Of a DNA stretch of 64,000 nt, positions 8,991-18,112 are shown in pieces. The position numbers were made by a program, and so were the translations under genes. The notes under the pieces are model-generated. The model was not told the DNA's origin. It was given only the letters and a program-made list of their open reading frames with translations, and searched no databases. Source of the stretch: Nocardioides donggukensis (GTDB taxonomy: Bacteria > Actinomycetota > Actinomycetes > Propionibacteriales > Nocardioidaceae). The stretch spans positions 678,723 to 742,722 of the forward strand of contig NZ_JACYXZ010000003.1 in NCBI RefSeq assembly GCF_014842875.1, read 5' to 3'. Each line of letters starts with the position of its first letter. The first letter of the stretch is position 1.

Positions 8991-9880
8991 GTCGGCGAGA
9001 CCACCTTCGACGCGGCGCGGACCAGCGGGCCCACGGCCAGCAGCGCGAGCGCCGTCCGCGGGGCGCCACGGCCGGCGACCAGGGACGCCTGGAGCGGGAT
9101 CATGCCGCGGATGCCGGCACCGGTCGCCCGGCGGACCGTGCCGGCGTCGGGCGACGCGGCGGCCGCCGCCTGGCCTCGACCCACTCCGGCGGCGTACGTC
9201 GCCGCGAGCGCCGCCGGGAGCGCGCGACGGCCGCCGAGGGTCGTGGCCGCGACGGCGGTGCCGACGGTGGTGGCCAGCGCCGCCCGTCCGGCGGCCGGGG
9301 AGGCACCGTGCACCTCACCGCGGCTGAGCACCGTCACGGCAGCCGTGTGCGCCGCCATCAGAGCCGCCGGGGCGAGCGCTGCCCGGGGCCGGGCTCCCTG
9401 TCCGGCCGCGCCGAGGACGACGTCGAGGCCGCGCGCGGCCGCCATCGCGGCCGGGCCGAGCGGGCCCCGCTTGAGCGCCAGGTCGTAGGACCACACCACC
9501 CCCGCCAGGACCGTGGCCGTGGCGGCCGCCGACCTGCCGCTCAGGGACGCCAGCCCGACGCCGGTGGCGCTCAGGACGCCGGCCACGGCGAGCGCCTGGC
9601 GCGGGCGCACCCGACCGGACGGGATCGGCCGCTCCGGCCGCTCGGTCCGGTCGAGCTCCCGGTCCGCGTAGTCGTTGAGCGCCATCCCGGCCCAGTACAG
9701 GCACACCGAGGCCAGTGGGGTCGACAGCGAGCGGGCACCGGGGACGCCGGCGGCCGCCGCGCCGGCCAGGGTGTCCCCGGGGACGGTCAGGGCGGCGGGC
9801 AGGCGGACCAGCTCGGCGAGGTCGGCTAGCCGCGGGCCGGCAGGAGCCGGGTGGACGAGCCCGGTCGTGAGGTGGCTCAT
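8987..9880 (-). CDS. eboC: UbiA-like prenyltransferase (EboC / SCO3242-like)
   Basis: A 297-residue integral membrane prenyltransferase that would join a polyprenyl chain to a small acceptor at the membrane. The first aspartate-rich motif is NDYADRELDRTERP followed by RPIPSG, and the second conserved region is YDLALKRGPLGP with an Arg-Gly-Leu-Asp (RGLD) a few residues on. Several alanine-rich helices follow. The ATG at 9880 gives MSHLTTGL and overlaps the upstream stop by ATGA. Placement beside eboA, eboB and eboE identifies it as EboC-like. The acceptor is unknown; the product of the adjacent cyclase is an attractive candidate. Confidence 0.85.
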   Translation of the reverse strand: MSHLTTGLVHPAPAGPRLADLAELVRLPAALTVPGDTLAGAAAAGVPGARSLSTPLASVCLYWAGMALNDYADRELDRTERPERPIPSGRVRPRQALAVAGVLSATGVGLASLSGRSAAATATVLAGVVWSYDLALKRGPLGPAAMAAARGLDVVLGAAGQGARPRAALAPAALMAAHTAAVTVLSRGEVHGASPAAGRAALATTVGTAVAATTLGGRRALPAALAATYAAGVGRGQAAAAASPDAGTVRRATGAGIRGMIPLQASLVAGRGAPRTALALLAVGPLVRAASKVVSPT

Positions 9881-11076
9881 GCGCCCTCCCCCAGCCGTGC
9901 GCACCAGGCCACCAGGGCGTCCCACTGCGCGGAGAGCCGGTGCTCGGTCGAGCCGGCCGGGTCCTTGAAGAAGAAGCCGAGCGGCAGCGGCCCGGTCTCA
10001 CCCACCTCGCGGGCACGCAGCACCAGCCGGGCCAGGTCGACGACGAGCGGGGCGGCCAACGCCGAGTCGTAGCCGGTCCAGGTGAACTGCAGCGACATCC
10101 TGGCGCCGAGGAAGCCCTCGAACGACACGTGGTCGACGGCCGTCTTCACCTCGCCGTGGTCGGCGACGTAGTCGATGTGCATCGGCCCCTCCACCGGGTG
10201 GCCGAGGATGGCCTCGAGGCCGCGGGCCTTGGTGGCCAGCTTGCTGGCGGCCCGCTCCGGGTCGGCCAGGGTCGCGCCGTCGCCACCGCCGAGCATGTTG
10301 TAGGAGGCCCACGACCCCACGTGCAGGGCGCGGGTGGCGAACATCGGCGCCAGCGTGGCCTTGAGCAGCGTCTCGCCGGTCTTGCCGTCCGACCCCGCCC
10401 AGGGAAGCCCCTGGCGGCGGGCGACCTCCTCGAGCACCGGCAGCCGCGGCCCGGGGCTCGGCGTGAAGGACACGACCGGGCAGCCGGCCCGGTAGGCAGC
10501 CAGCACGTACGCCGAGCTGGCCGGCAGCGGCGCCTCGCCGGCGGCCAGCGCCCGGTCCAGGGCCTCGACGTCCACCAGCGGTCCCTCGGTCAGCGCCTCG
10601 GTGGGCACCGGCGCCTCGGTGCTGGCGACGTCCACGACCACGACGTGGGCGAGCCCGTTCTCGGCCCGGAACTCCTCGAGGTCCCGTTGCAGCCGGTCGA
10701 CGGCGGCGGCCTGGGGCTCGCCGGTCTCGCGGTGGTAGCCGGGACGGAGCCGGCCGTCGACGGCGGCGAGCTCCTCGGCGACCAGGGGCAGCAGCCCGGC
10801 CGGCAGCACGCCGCCGGAGGCCAGCCGCTCGGCGCGCTTGGCGAGCGACTCGTCGCCGAGGTCGTGCCCGCCCAGGACCACGCGGTCCAGTCCCGGGAGC
10901 CCGGCGCACGCGACCTCCGGAAGCTCGGAGACCAGGCCCGTGCTCGGGGCCAGTCGGGCCCGGACCGCCAGCACCCCCACCACGGTGGTGGCGCCCACGG
11001 AGCCGCGGGCGCCGACCAGCCAAATGCCGAGGCGGCCCTGCCCGCGCGCGGGGTTCGTCCTGCCCGAGTCAGTCAT
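9877..11076 (-). CDS. Inositol-3-phosphate-synthase-like NAD-dependent cyclase
   Basis: A 399-residue protein of the myo-inositol-1(3)-phosphate synthase family, which cyclises glucose 6-phosphate with a transiently reduced NAD. The N-terminal Rossmann motif is VGARGSVGATTVVG. The catalytic-domain elements are GSDGKTGETLLK, SYNMLGGGDG, HIDYVADHGEVKTAVDHV and FLGARMSLQFTWTGYDS. These are diverged from housekeeping Ino1. It stands where classical ebo operons carry eboD, a dehydroquinate-synthase-like sugar phosphate cyclase, and overlaps eboC by ATGA. It begins 7 bp after the ThuA-like gene. Role in cluster product synthesis is inferred. Confidence 0.82.
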   Translation of the reverse strand: MTDSGRTNPARGQGRLGIWLVGARGSVGATTVVGVLAVRARLAPSTGLVSELPEVACAGLPGLDRVVLGGHDLGDESLAKRAERLASGGVLPAGLLPLVAEELAAVDGRLRPGYHRETGEPQAAAVDRLQRDLEEFRAENGLAHVVVVDVASTEAPVPTEALTEGPLVDVEALDRALAAGEAPLPASSAYVLAAYRAGCPVVSFTPSPGPRLPVLEEVARRQGLPWAGSDGKTGETLLKATLAPMFATRALHVGSWASYNMLGGGDGATLADPERAASKLATKARGLEAILGHPVEGPMHIDYVADHGEVKTAVDHVSFEGFLGARMSLQFTWTGYDSALAAPLVVDLARLVLRAREVGETGPLPLGFFFKDPAGSTEHRLSAQWDALVAWCARLGEGA

Positions 11077-11083
11077 GCCGGCC

Positions 11084-11896
11084 TCAGTCCTGCCCACAGT
11101 TGAACTTGGCGACGCCGGCCACCTGCTGGATGCCGCCGAGCAGGTGGTCGAGGAACTCGGGCTCCGAGTACGACGCATCCGTGTGACCCAGGCCGGTGTA
11201 GAACGCCCGCCCGCCGTCGTACGGGTGGCACCACGCGATCGGGTGGTGGTCGCCCATGGCGGTCCGCCCGGCGTCGTACGACGACTCGTCGAGGCGGGCC
11301 AGGACCCGGACGGATCCCTCGCTGTAGTTGCGGAAGTTGTACCACTCGTCGAAGCGCACCCAGCGCCTCGGCAGCCCGGCGGTGGCGGGGTTGCTGCCGC
11401 CGTTGACCTTGATGGTCGCGGTCTGCTGCGCCGGGTGCCCGTTGAAGTAGGCGCCGACGAGGCCGCCGTACCAGGGCCAGTCGTACTCGGTGTCGGAGGC
11501 CGCGTGCACCCCGACGTAGCCGCCGCCGGCCCGGATGTAGCGCTCGAACGCGTCCTGCTGGCCCGCGTCGAGCACGTCACCGGTGGTCGAGAGCCACAGC
11601 ACCGCCTCGTAGTCCGCCAGGTCGGCGTCGTTGAAGACCCCCGCGTCCTCGGTGGCGGTGACGGTGAAGCCGTGGGCCGCCCCCAGCTGCCGGACGGCGG
11701 CGATGCCCTTCGGGATGGAGCCGTGCCGGAAGCCGGCGGTCTTGGTGAAGACCAGGACGTCGTAGGACGCCTCGGCGGTCGAGGTGTCCGAGCCGTCGGG
11801 CACCACCGCCTGTGTGGGGACCAGAGCTGCGGTGCCGGCGAGGACGAGTGCACCGGTGAGCGTGCCCGCCGTCCCGAGAATCGAGCGGAGCCTCAT
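11084..11896 (-). CDS. Secreted ThuA-like trehalose-utilisation-domain protein
   Basis: A 270-residue ThuA-like (class I glutamine-amidotransferase-like fold) protein with a clear signal peptide (residues 1 to about 30). The core has VLVFTKTAGFRHGSI, GGGYVGVHAASDTEYDW and GRAFYTGLGHT, all typical of the family. ThuA proteins are linked to disaccharide oxidation in rhizobia, but their reaction is not settled. Secreted forms often occur with soluble glucose/sorbosone dehydrogenases; one is encoded at 19626-21749. The start follows AAAGGAACAG. The gene lies 58 bp after xylA and 7 bp before the cyclase. Confidence 0.85.
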   Translation of the reverse strand: MRLRSILGTAGTLTGALVLAGTAALVPTQAVVPDGSDTSTAEASYDVLVFTKTAGFRHGSIPKGIAAVRQLGAAHGFTVTATEDAGVFNDADLADYEAVLWLSTTGDVLDAGQQDAFERYIRAGGGYVGVHAASDTEYDWPWYGGLVGAYFNGHPAQQTATIKVNGGSNPATAGLPRRWVRFDEWYNFRNYSEGSVRVLARLDESSYDAGRTAMGDHHPIAWCHPYDGGRAFYTGLGHTDASYSEPEFLDHLLGGIQQVAGVAKFNCGQD

Positions 11897-11954
11897 GGTT
11901 TCTGTTCCTTTCTGGGGTGCGCCCGGCCGGGCGGCCGGACTGCTGTGCAGGGGC

Positions 11955-13115
11955 TCAGCGCACGCCGAGCAGGTGCTCCATGGCGAGCTGGTCGAGGGCC
12001 TCCAGACCCACGCTGCGGGCGCCGAGCGCCTCAAGGTCGTGGGTCTCCGCGCCGAGGTCGGCCAGCGACTCGCCGGGGCCCAGGGTCGGTCGGTCGAGCA
12101 CGGCGACCTCGGCCGCCTCGAGGGCCGCCGCGACGTCGGGGTCGGCCCGGAAGGCGCGGGCCCGCTCGCGCAGGATCAGGTAGTTGCGCATGCAGGCCCG
12201 GGCCGACTCCCACACCCCGTCCTCGGCCTCCACCCGCGGCGGCTTGAAGTCGAAGTGCCGGTAGCCGTCGTAGGCCGCGCCGGTGCCGCCGCCCTCGAGG
12301 GCGTCGACGGTCCAGAAGGCGCCACGCAGGTTCCCGGCGCCGAAGCGCAGGTCCTGGTCGAACCGCGGACCGTGCTGGCCGTTGAGGTCGACGTGGAACA
12401 GCTTGCCGTGCCACATCGCCTGGGTGATCCCCTGCGCGAAGTTCAGGCCGGCCATCTCCTCGTGCCCGGTCTCCGGGTTCACGCCCACCATGTCGGCGTG
12501 CTCGAGCTCGTTGATGAAGGCGATCGCGTGCCCGATCGTCGGCAGCAGGATGTCGCCGCGCGGCTCGTTGGGCTTGGGCTCCAGCGCCAGTCGCAGCGAG
12601 TAGCCCTGCTCGCGGATGTGACCGCAGAGCAGGTCGAGGGACTCGGCGTAGCGGTCCAGGGCGGATCGCACGTTCTTGCCGGCGCCGTGCTCGGCGCCCT
12701 CGCGGCCGCCCCACAGCACGAACGTCTCGGCCCCGAGCTCGGCCGCCAGGTCGACGTTGCGGACCGCCTTGGCCAACGCCAGGCGGCGTACCTCCCGGTT
12801 GTTGGCGGTGAACGCGCCCTCCTTGAACACCGGGTGCCCGAACAGGTTCGTGGTCACCATCTCCACGCCCAGCCCGGTGGCGGCCAGGGCCTTGCCGAAC
12901 CGCTCGAGCGTGGCGGCCCGAGTGGCGTCGTCGGGCACCAGGTCGTCGTCGTGGAAGGTCACCGCCGCGGCGCCGAGGTCGGCCAGCCGCTCGGTCGCCT
13001 CGACCGGGTCGAGCGGCGCCCGGCTGGCCGGCCCGAAGACGTCGACGCCCTGCCAGCCGACGGTCCACAGACCGAAGGAGAACCTGTCCTCGCGGGTGGG
13101 CTGGTAGGTCGTCAT
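11955..13115 (-). CDS. xylA: Xylose isomerase
   Basis: A 386-residue xylose isomerase, about the size of actinobacterial enzymes, interconverting aldoses and ketoses such as xylose/xylulose or glucose/fructose in the cytoplasm. Diagnostic stretches are [10 protein letters not shown] (catalytic His), [36 protein letters not shown] and FDQDLRFG, giving the two divalent metal sites. The start overlaps the dehydrogenase stop by ATGA, so it is co-translated with the Gfo/Idh gene and the ABC importer. No xylulokinase is in the window, so the context points to a role within the larger block and not a complete xylose pathway. Confidence 0.93.
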   Translation of the reverse strand: MTTYQPTREDRFSFGLWTVGWQGVDVFGPASRAPLDPVEATERLADLGAAAVTFHDDDLVPDDATRAATLERFGKALAATGLGVEMVTTNLFGHPVFKEGAFTANNREVRRLALAKAVRNVDLAAELGAETFVLWGGREGAEHGAGKNVRSALDRYAESLDLLCGHIREQGYSLRLALEPKPNEPRGDILLPTIGHAIAFINELEHADMVGVNPETGHEEMAGLNFAQGITQAMWHGKLFHVDLNGQHGPRFDQDLRFGAGNLRGAFWTVDALEGGGTGAAYDGYRHFDFKPPRVEAEDGVWESARACMRNYLILRERARAFRADPDVAAALEAAEVAVLDRPTLGPGESLADLGAETHDLEALGARSVGLEALDQLAMEHLLGVR

Positions 13116-14290
13116 GCCGGGATCTCCTGCCAGGACCGGGTGTCGGAGCTGGTCTCGACCGCCGCGAGCACGCGCTGCACGCGCAGCCCGTCGGCGAACG
13201 TCGGCGTCGGCTCCTCACCCGCACCCAGGGCACCGATCAGGTCGACCACCTGGTGGGTGAACCCGTGCTCGTAGCCCAGGCCGTGACCCGGTGGCCACCA
13301 GGCAGCGATGTACGGGTGGCCGGGCTCGGTGACCACGATCCGCCGGAACCCCGCCTCGAGGTCGTCGGCGGAGGCGTCGTGGAAGTGCAGCACGTTCATG
13401 TCCTCGAAGTCGAAGGACAGGCTGCCCTTCGCGCCGTTGATCTCGATCCGGATGGCGTTCTTGCGGCCGGTGGCGAAGCGGGTCGCCTCGAAGACGCCGA
13501 GGGCACCGCCGGCGAACCTGGCCAGGAACACCGCGGCGTCGTCCACGGTGACCGCGCCGCGCTCGCTGCCGGTGGTGCCGCCGGTGAGTCCGGCGGCACC
13601 GGAGGCCACCGGCCGCTCCTTGACGAAGGTCTCGAGCTGTCCCGAGACCTCCCGGATCTGCTCGCCGAGGACGAACTGGGTCAGGTCCACGACGTGGGCG
13701 CCGATGTCGCCCAGGGCGCCGGACCCGGCCTGGTCCTTGTCGAGGCGCCACGAGAGGGGGGCGTCGGGGTCGGCGAGCCAGTCCTGCAGGTAGTGGGCTC
13801 GCACGTGTCGGATCTCGCCGAGCCGTCCGTCGGCGACCAGCCTCCGGGCCAGCACGATGGCCGGCACCCTCCGGTAGGTGAAGCCGACCATGGCACGCAC
13901 TCCGTGGACGGCGGCACGGTCGGCGGCTGACGCCATCTCCTCGGCCTCGGCGACGGTGTTGGCCAACGGCTTCTCGCAGAGGACGTGCTTGCCTGCCTCC
14001 AGCGCGGCGATCGCGATCTCGGCGTGGGTGTCACCGGGCGTGCAGATGTCGACGAGGTCGACGTCGTCGCGGCCGATCACCTCGCGCCACGACGTGGCGC
14101 TCTCGGCCCAGCCGAGGCGCTCGGCCGCCGCCGCGGTGCGGGCCGGATCCCGCCCGCAGACGACCCGCATCGCGGGGTCGAGCGGGAGGTCGAAGAAGTG
14201 CGGTGCCGTGCGCCAGGCCTGCGAGTGGGCGGCGCCCATGAACGCGTGGCCGATCATCCCGATCGCCAGCGAGGGCTTCTTCTGGGTCAT
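13112..14290 (-). CDS. Gfo/Idh/MocA-family NAD(P)-dependent oxidoreductase
   Basis: A 392-residue two-domain sugar or inositol dehydrogenase. The N-terminal nucleotide fold is [16 protein letters not shown], followed by [12 protein letters not shown] and the family motif LCEKPLA with the catalytic Lys. The C-terminal substrate domain has [14 protein letters not shown] with the conserved Asp-His. It lies just after the sugar-binding lipoprotein gene, across a hairpin, and overlaps xylA. The start ATG at 14290 follows GAGG. Myo-inositol or another imported sugar is a plausible substrate given the cyclitol theme of the block. Confidence 0.88.
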   Translation of the reverse strand: MTQKKPSLAIGMIGHAFMGAAHSQAWRTAPHFFDLPLDPAMRVVCGRDPARTAAAAERLGWAESATSWREVIGRDDVDLVDICTPGDTHAEIAIAALEAGKHVLCEKPLANTVAEAEEMASAADRAAVHGVRAMVGFTYRRVPAIVLARRLVADGRLGEIRHVRAHYLQDWLADPDAPLSWRLDKDQAGSGALGDIGAHVVDLTQFVLGEQIREVSGQLETFVKERPVASGAAGLTGGTTGSERGAVTVDDAAVFLARFAGGALGVFEATRFATGRKNAIRIEINGAKGSLSFDFEDMNVLHFHDASADDLEAGFRRIVVTEPGHPYIAAWWPPGHGLGYEHGFTHQVVDLIGALGAGEEPTPTFADGLRVQRVLAAVETSSDTRSWQEIPA

Positions 14291-14319
14291 GAGACCTCGA
14301 TCCTTGTTCTGAGGAGGTG

Positions 14320-14346
14320 CCCCCCTGCGCCCGAGCGCACAGGGGG
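14320..14346 (-). terminator. Hairpin between binding-protein gene and dehydrogenase (attenuator)
   Basis: CCCCCTG and CAGGGGG arms enclose a GC-rich loop that can extend the stem (CGC/GCG). It lies 18 bp beyond the lipoprotein gene stop. Such hairpins commonly let a binding protein be made in excess over downstream genes. Confidence 0.5.
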
Positions 14347-14363
14347 ACGGAGACGGGCGTCGG

Positions 14364-15425
14364 TCAGGACTCGAAGGCGGAGGGCAGGAACTCGTCCACG
14401 TTCTCCTCGGTGACCACCGGCGCGTAGAGCTGGATCGTCCGGGGCACCGAGACCTCAACGAGGTCGCCCAGCGCCTTGTCCTGAACCACGAGCCTGGCCA
14501 GCTTGATGCCGTCGGCGCCCTGGGTGGAGGGGTAGACGACCGTGGCCTTGAGGACGCTGTCGCCGGACTGGATCTCACGCATCGCGTTCGCCGAGCCGGC
14601 GCCGCCGACCATGACGAACTCGTCGCGACCGGCGTTCTGGATGGCCGCCATCACACCGACTCCCTGGTCGTCGTCGTGGTTCCAGAGGTAGTCGATCTCC
14701 GGGGCCGCCTGGAGCAGGTTGGAGGCGGCCCGCTCGCCGCCCTCCACGGTGAAGTCGGCCGCCACCCGGTTGTCGACGTCGAGGCCGCACTCGGACAGCG
14801 CGTCCTCGAAGCCCTGGCTTCGGTCCTGGGTCAGCGGGAGCGAGTCGATGCCCGCGATCTCGGCCACGACGGCGTTCTCGTTGCCGTCGGCCTGCTCGCA
14901 CACGTAGCTGCCGGCGGAGACGCCCATGCCGTAGTTGTCGCCCAGGACCGTGGCCCGGGCCGCGTTCGGGTCGTTGAACTCGCGGTCCACGTTGATGACC
15001 GGGATGCCCGCCTCCATGGCCTTCAGCGCGGTCCGGGTCATCGCGGCGCCGTCGAACGGCAGCAGCACGATCGCGTCGACACCCTCGTTGATGAACGTCT
15101 CGACCTGGCTGATCTGCAGGTTGACGTCGTTGGTGCCGTCGGCGACGCGCAGCTCGACGTCCTCGTACTTGTCGGCCTCTGCCCTGGCGGCGTTCGTGAT
15201 GGCGGCCATCCAGCCGTGGTCCGCGGCCGGGGCGGAGAACCCGATGACGACCTCGTCCCCGGCCTCGTCGTTCGACCCGGCCTCGGCCTCGCTCGTGCCG
15301 CCACCGGAGTCGGAGGCCTGCTCAGGGTCGTTGCTGGTGCAGGCGGCCAGCGAGAGGCAGGTGGCCCCGGCGACCAGGCCCGCGCCGAGGCGGGTCCGGA
15401 GGGTGCGGGTGGACAGTGACTTCAT
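14364..15425 (-). CDS. Sugar ABC transporter substrate-binding lipoprotein (RbsB type)
   Basis: A 353-residue periplasmic-binding-protein type 1 (ribose/inositol/rhizopine class) lipoprotein. The signal ends in a lipobox LSLAAC with the lipid-accepting Cys near residue 29. The mature N-terminus is Ser/Gly/Glu-rich, then VIGFSAPAADHGWMAAI opens the domain, with INEGVDAIVLLPFDG, GIPVINVDRE and LWNHDDDQGVGVM in the hinge and ligand cleft. It starts after AAGGAGCACCACG and is followed by permease-distant genes across a hairpin. It serves the permease at 15501-16589 and the ATPase at 16586-18112. Confidence 0.9.
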   Translation of the reverse strand: MKSLSTRTLRTRLGAGLVAGATCLSLAACTSNDPEQASDSGGGTSEAEAGSNDEAGDEVVIGFSAPAADHGWMAAITNAARAEADKYEDVELRVADGTNDVNLQISQVETFINEGVDAIVLLPFDGAAMTRTALKAMEAGIPVINVDREFNDPNAARATVLGDNYGMGVSAGSYVCEQADGNENAVVAEIAGIDSLPLTQDRSQGFEDALSECGLDVDNRVAADFTVEGGERAASNLLQAAPEIDYLWNHDDDQGVGVMAAIQNAGRDEFVMVGGAGSANAMREIQSGDSVLKATVVYPSTQGADGIKLARLVVQDKALGDLVEVSVPRTIQLYAPVVTEENVDEFLPSAFES

Positions 15426-15500
15426 CGTGGTGCTCCTTGGTGAGATGTGATGGTGGAGAAGTGCTGGGGTCGGCGTCGGGTCGGACCTCGGGGGCGGGCG

Positions 15501-16589
15501 CTAGGTGGCCGTGCTGCGCTTGGCCAGCCGCTGCTGGAGCAGCACGGCGACGACGATGATCAGGCCCTTGGCGAGCGACTGGGCCGAGATCGAGAGGTTG
15601 TTGAGGGTGAACACGTTCGACAGCGTGGTGAAGATCAGCACCCCGAAGACGGTGCCGACGATGGTGCCGCGGCCACCGGAGAGCAGCGTGCCGCCGATCA
15701 CGACCGCCGCGATCGCGTCGAGCTCGTAGAGGGTGCCGTGGGTCGAGCTGCCGGTGGTGGTGCGGGAGACGAGCATGATCGCCGCGATGCCGCAGCAGAC
15801 GCCGACCAGGACGTAGAGCATGACCGTGTGCCGCTTGACGTCGATGCCCGCGAGCCGGGCGGCCTCCGGGTTGCCGCCCACCGCGAGGGTCCGGCGTCCG
15901 AACGTCGTCCGGTTCAGCAGGACCCACCCGGAGGCGGCGACCACCACGAAGATCCAGACCAGCAGCGGGATGCCCAGGGGCTCCGTGGACATGGCGTCCC
16001 GGAAGGCCGGGACGTTGGCGATCTGGGTGCGCCGGTCGGAGATGATCTCGGCGAGTCCGCGTGCGGAGGCCAGCATCGCCAGCGTCGCGATGAATGGCAC
16101 CACGCGCCCGTACGAGATCAGCACCCCGTTGACCAGTCCGCACCCGGCACCGACGGCCACCGCGGCGAACACCATGAGCAGCCAGTGCTGCTCGTTGGCC
16201 ATGGTCTGGGTGGCCAGCGTGGTGGCCCACACCGAGGACAGGGCGACGATCGCGCCGACCGAGAGATCGATGCCACCACCGGTGATGACGAACGTCATCC
16301 CGATGCTGACCACGCCGATGACCGCCGCCAGGCGCAGGATCGTCATCATGTTGCTGACGTCGGCGAACCGGTCGCCCGCGGTGGCGACGCCGACGGCGCA
16401 CAGGAGGCCGAGGGCGACGATCAGCCCGAGGTTGTGGCCGGCGCTGCTGCGGAGCAGGGCCATCGCCCCGCCCCTCCGGTCGACGGGGGTGCCGGCCTCC
16501 GCCTCCACCCGCTCGCTCTCCGAGGCGGGGGGCGGGCCGGGCGTCGCAGCGGCGTGCTGGTGTGGGGCCTGCGTCGGGGTGTCGCTCAT
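15501..16589 (-). CDS. Sugar ABC transporter permease (RbsC type)
   Basis: A 362-residue inner-membrane permease of the ribose/xylose family. About 43 polar residues precede the first helix. Motifs GIDLSVGAIVAL and LDAIAAVVIGGTLLSGGRG, near the C-terminus, are characteristic of RbsC-like permeases and contact the ATPase. The start overlaps the ATPase stop by ATGA and the binding-protein gene follows 75 bp on, so the three subunits form one operon with the ROK regulator. Confidence 0.9.
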   Translation of the reverse strand: MSDTPTQAPHQHAAATPGPPPASESERVEAEAGTPVDRRGGAMALLRSSAGHNLGLIVALGLLCAVGVATAGDRFADVSNMMTILRLAAVIGVVSIGMTFVITGGGIDLSVGAIVALSSVWATTLATQTMANEQHWLLMVFAAVAVGAGCGLVNGVLISYGRVVPFIATLAMLASARGLAEIISDRRTQIANVPAFRDAMSTEPLGIPLLVWIFVVVAASGWVLLNRTTFGRRTLAVGGNPEAARLAGIDVKRHTVMLYVLVGVCCGIAAIMLVSRTTTGSSTHGTLYELDAIAAVVIGGTLLSGGRGTIVGTVFGVLIFTTLSNVFTLNNLSISAQSLAKGLIIVVAVLLQQRLAKRSTAT

Positions 16590-18112
16590 GCGACGTCTCC
16601 TTCCATGACGAGGTCGAGGACCCCGGACTCATCGATGTCTGTGGCCGGCCCTTCGTGGACGACGGAGCCCTCGCGGACGACCAGGACCCGGTCGGCGAGA
16701 CCGAGCACCTCCTCGACCTCGCTGGACACCACGACCACGGCGACGCCTTCGTCGGCGAGCCGGCGGACCAGGGTGTAGATCTCGCTGCGGGCCCCGACGT
16801 CGACGCCCCGGGTGGGCTCGTCGAGCAGCAGCACGCGGCACTCCCGCAGCAGCCACCGGGCCAGGACGACCTTCTGCTGGTTGCCCCCGGACAGGGTGCG
16901 CACGGGGCGTACGACGCCGGTGGGTCGCACGTCGAGGGAGGTGGTGAGCTCCTCGGCCCGGCGTCGCTCCTCGGCCTCGTCGAGGAAGCCGGCGCGGGCG
17001 AAGCGGTTCAGCGTCGAGACGGTGATGTTGCGGTAGACCGCCTGGTCCAGCAGCAGGCCCTGGCTCTTGCGCTCCTCCGGGCAGAGCCCGAGGCCGGCGT
17101 CGACCGCGGACCGGACCGACCCCTTGCGCAGCCTGGTGCCGTTGACGGAGACCGTGCCGGCGGACGGCCGGCGGGCGCCGTACACCGTCTCCAGGATCTC
17201 CGAGCGCCCGGAGCCGACCAGCCCGGCCAGCCCGACGATCTCGCCCGCGTGCACGGTCAGGTCGACGTCGCGGAACCGGCCGGACCCCGACAGGCCACGC
17301 ACCTCCAGCACCGCGTCGCCGCGGTCGCGGGGCTCGGTGGGACGCTGCGGGAAGACGTACTCGATGGAGCGGCCGGTCATGAGCGTGATCAGCTCCGCGG
17401 TGGGGGTCTCCCGGGCCGGCAGGCCGGTGGCCACCGTCCGGCCGTCCTTGAGGACGGTGATCCGGTCACCGATCTCGCGGATCTCCTCGAGTCGGTGGGA
17501 GATGTAGACGACGGCCACCCCGTCGCGGGTGAGGTCGCGCATCACCCGGAACAGGTTGTGGGTCTCCTCCTGGTCCAGCACCGCCGAGGGCTCGTCGAGG
17601 ATCAGCAGGCGGGTGTCGTGCGAGAGCGCCCGGGCCATGCTGACGATCTGCTGCCCGGCGGGCGAGAGGTGCCCGACCAGCTGCCCCGGCTGGATCTCGG
17701 GGTGGCCGAGCCGGGCGAGCAGCCGGCGGGTCCGGTCGGTGGCCGTCGAGCGCTGCGTGAAGCCACCGCGCGCGAGCTCGTGGCCGAGGTAGATGTTCTC
17801 GGTCACGGTGAGGCCGTCGACCAGGTCGAGCTCCTGGTAGATCGTGGAGATCCCCAGCTTCATGGCCGCCACCGGCGTGCTGAGCCGGACCTTCTCGCCG
17901 TCCCAGGTGATCGTCCCCTCATCGGGCTGGTAGGCGGCGGAGAGCACCTTGATCAGCGTGGACTTGCCGGCGCCGTTCTGGCCCAGGAGGCAGTGCACCT
18001 CGCCGGGGCGGACGTCGAGGTCGACGCCTCCCAGGGCGAGGACGCCGGGGAAGCGCTTGACGATCCCCTCCATGTGGAGGATGGCGTCCGGCGGCTCGGT
18101 CTGGTGGGTCAT
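16586..18112 (-). CDS. Sugar ABC transporter ATPase (two NBDs, RbsA/MglA type)
   Basis: A 508-residue tandem ABC ATPase energising the sugar importer. The first NBD has Walker A GQNGAGKST, a degenerate signature LSPAGQQ and LLILDEPSAVLD. The second has the altered P-loop region GLAGLVGSGRSE, signature LSGGNQQK and LLLDEPTRGVDVGA, the normal pattern for this class. The start ATG at 18112 overlaps the ROK stop by ATGA, and the stop overlaps the permease start. Confidence 0.92.
   Translation of the reverse strand: MTHQTEPPDAILHMEGIVKRFPGVLALGGVDLDVRPGEVHCLLGQNGAGKSTLIKVLSAAYQPDEGTITWDGEKVRLSTPVAAMKLGISTIYQELDLVDGLTVTENIYLGHELARGGFTQRSTATDRTRRLLARLGHPEIQPGQLVGHLSPAGQQIVSMARALSHDTRLLILDEPSAVLDQEETHNLFRVMRDLTRDGVAVVYISHRLEEIREIGDRITVLKDGRTVATGLPARETPTAELITLMTGRSIEYVFPQRPTEPRDRGDAVLEVRGLSGSGRFRDVDLTVHAGEIVGLAGLVGSGRSEILETVYGARRPSAGTVSVNGTRLRKGSVRSAVDAGLGLCPEERKSQGLLLDQAVYRNITVSTLNRFARAGFLDEAEERRRAEELTTSLDVRPTGVVRPVRTLSGGNQQKVVLARWLLRECRVLLLDEPTRGVDVGARSEIYTLVRRLADEGVAVVVVSSEVEEVLGLADRVLVVREGSVVHEGPATDIDESGVLDLVMEGDVA

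Noticed and set aside
11955..13115. Complete xylose utilisation operon
   Set aside because: Xylose isomerase is present but no xylulokinase or pentose transporter marker is found in the window.
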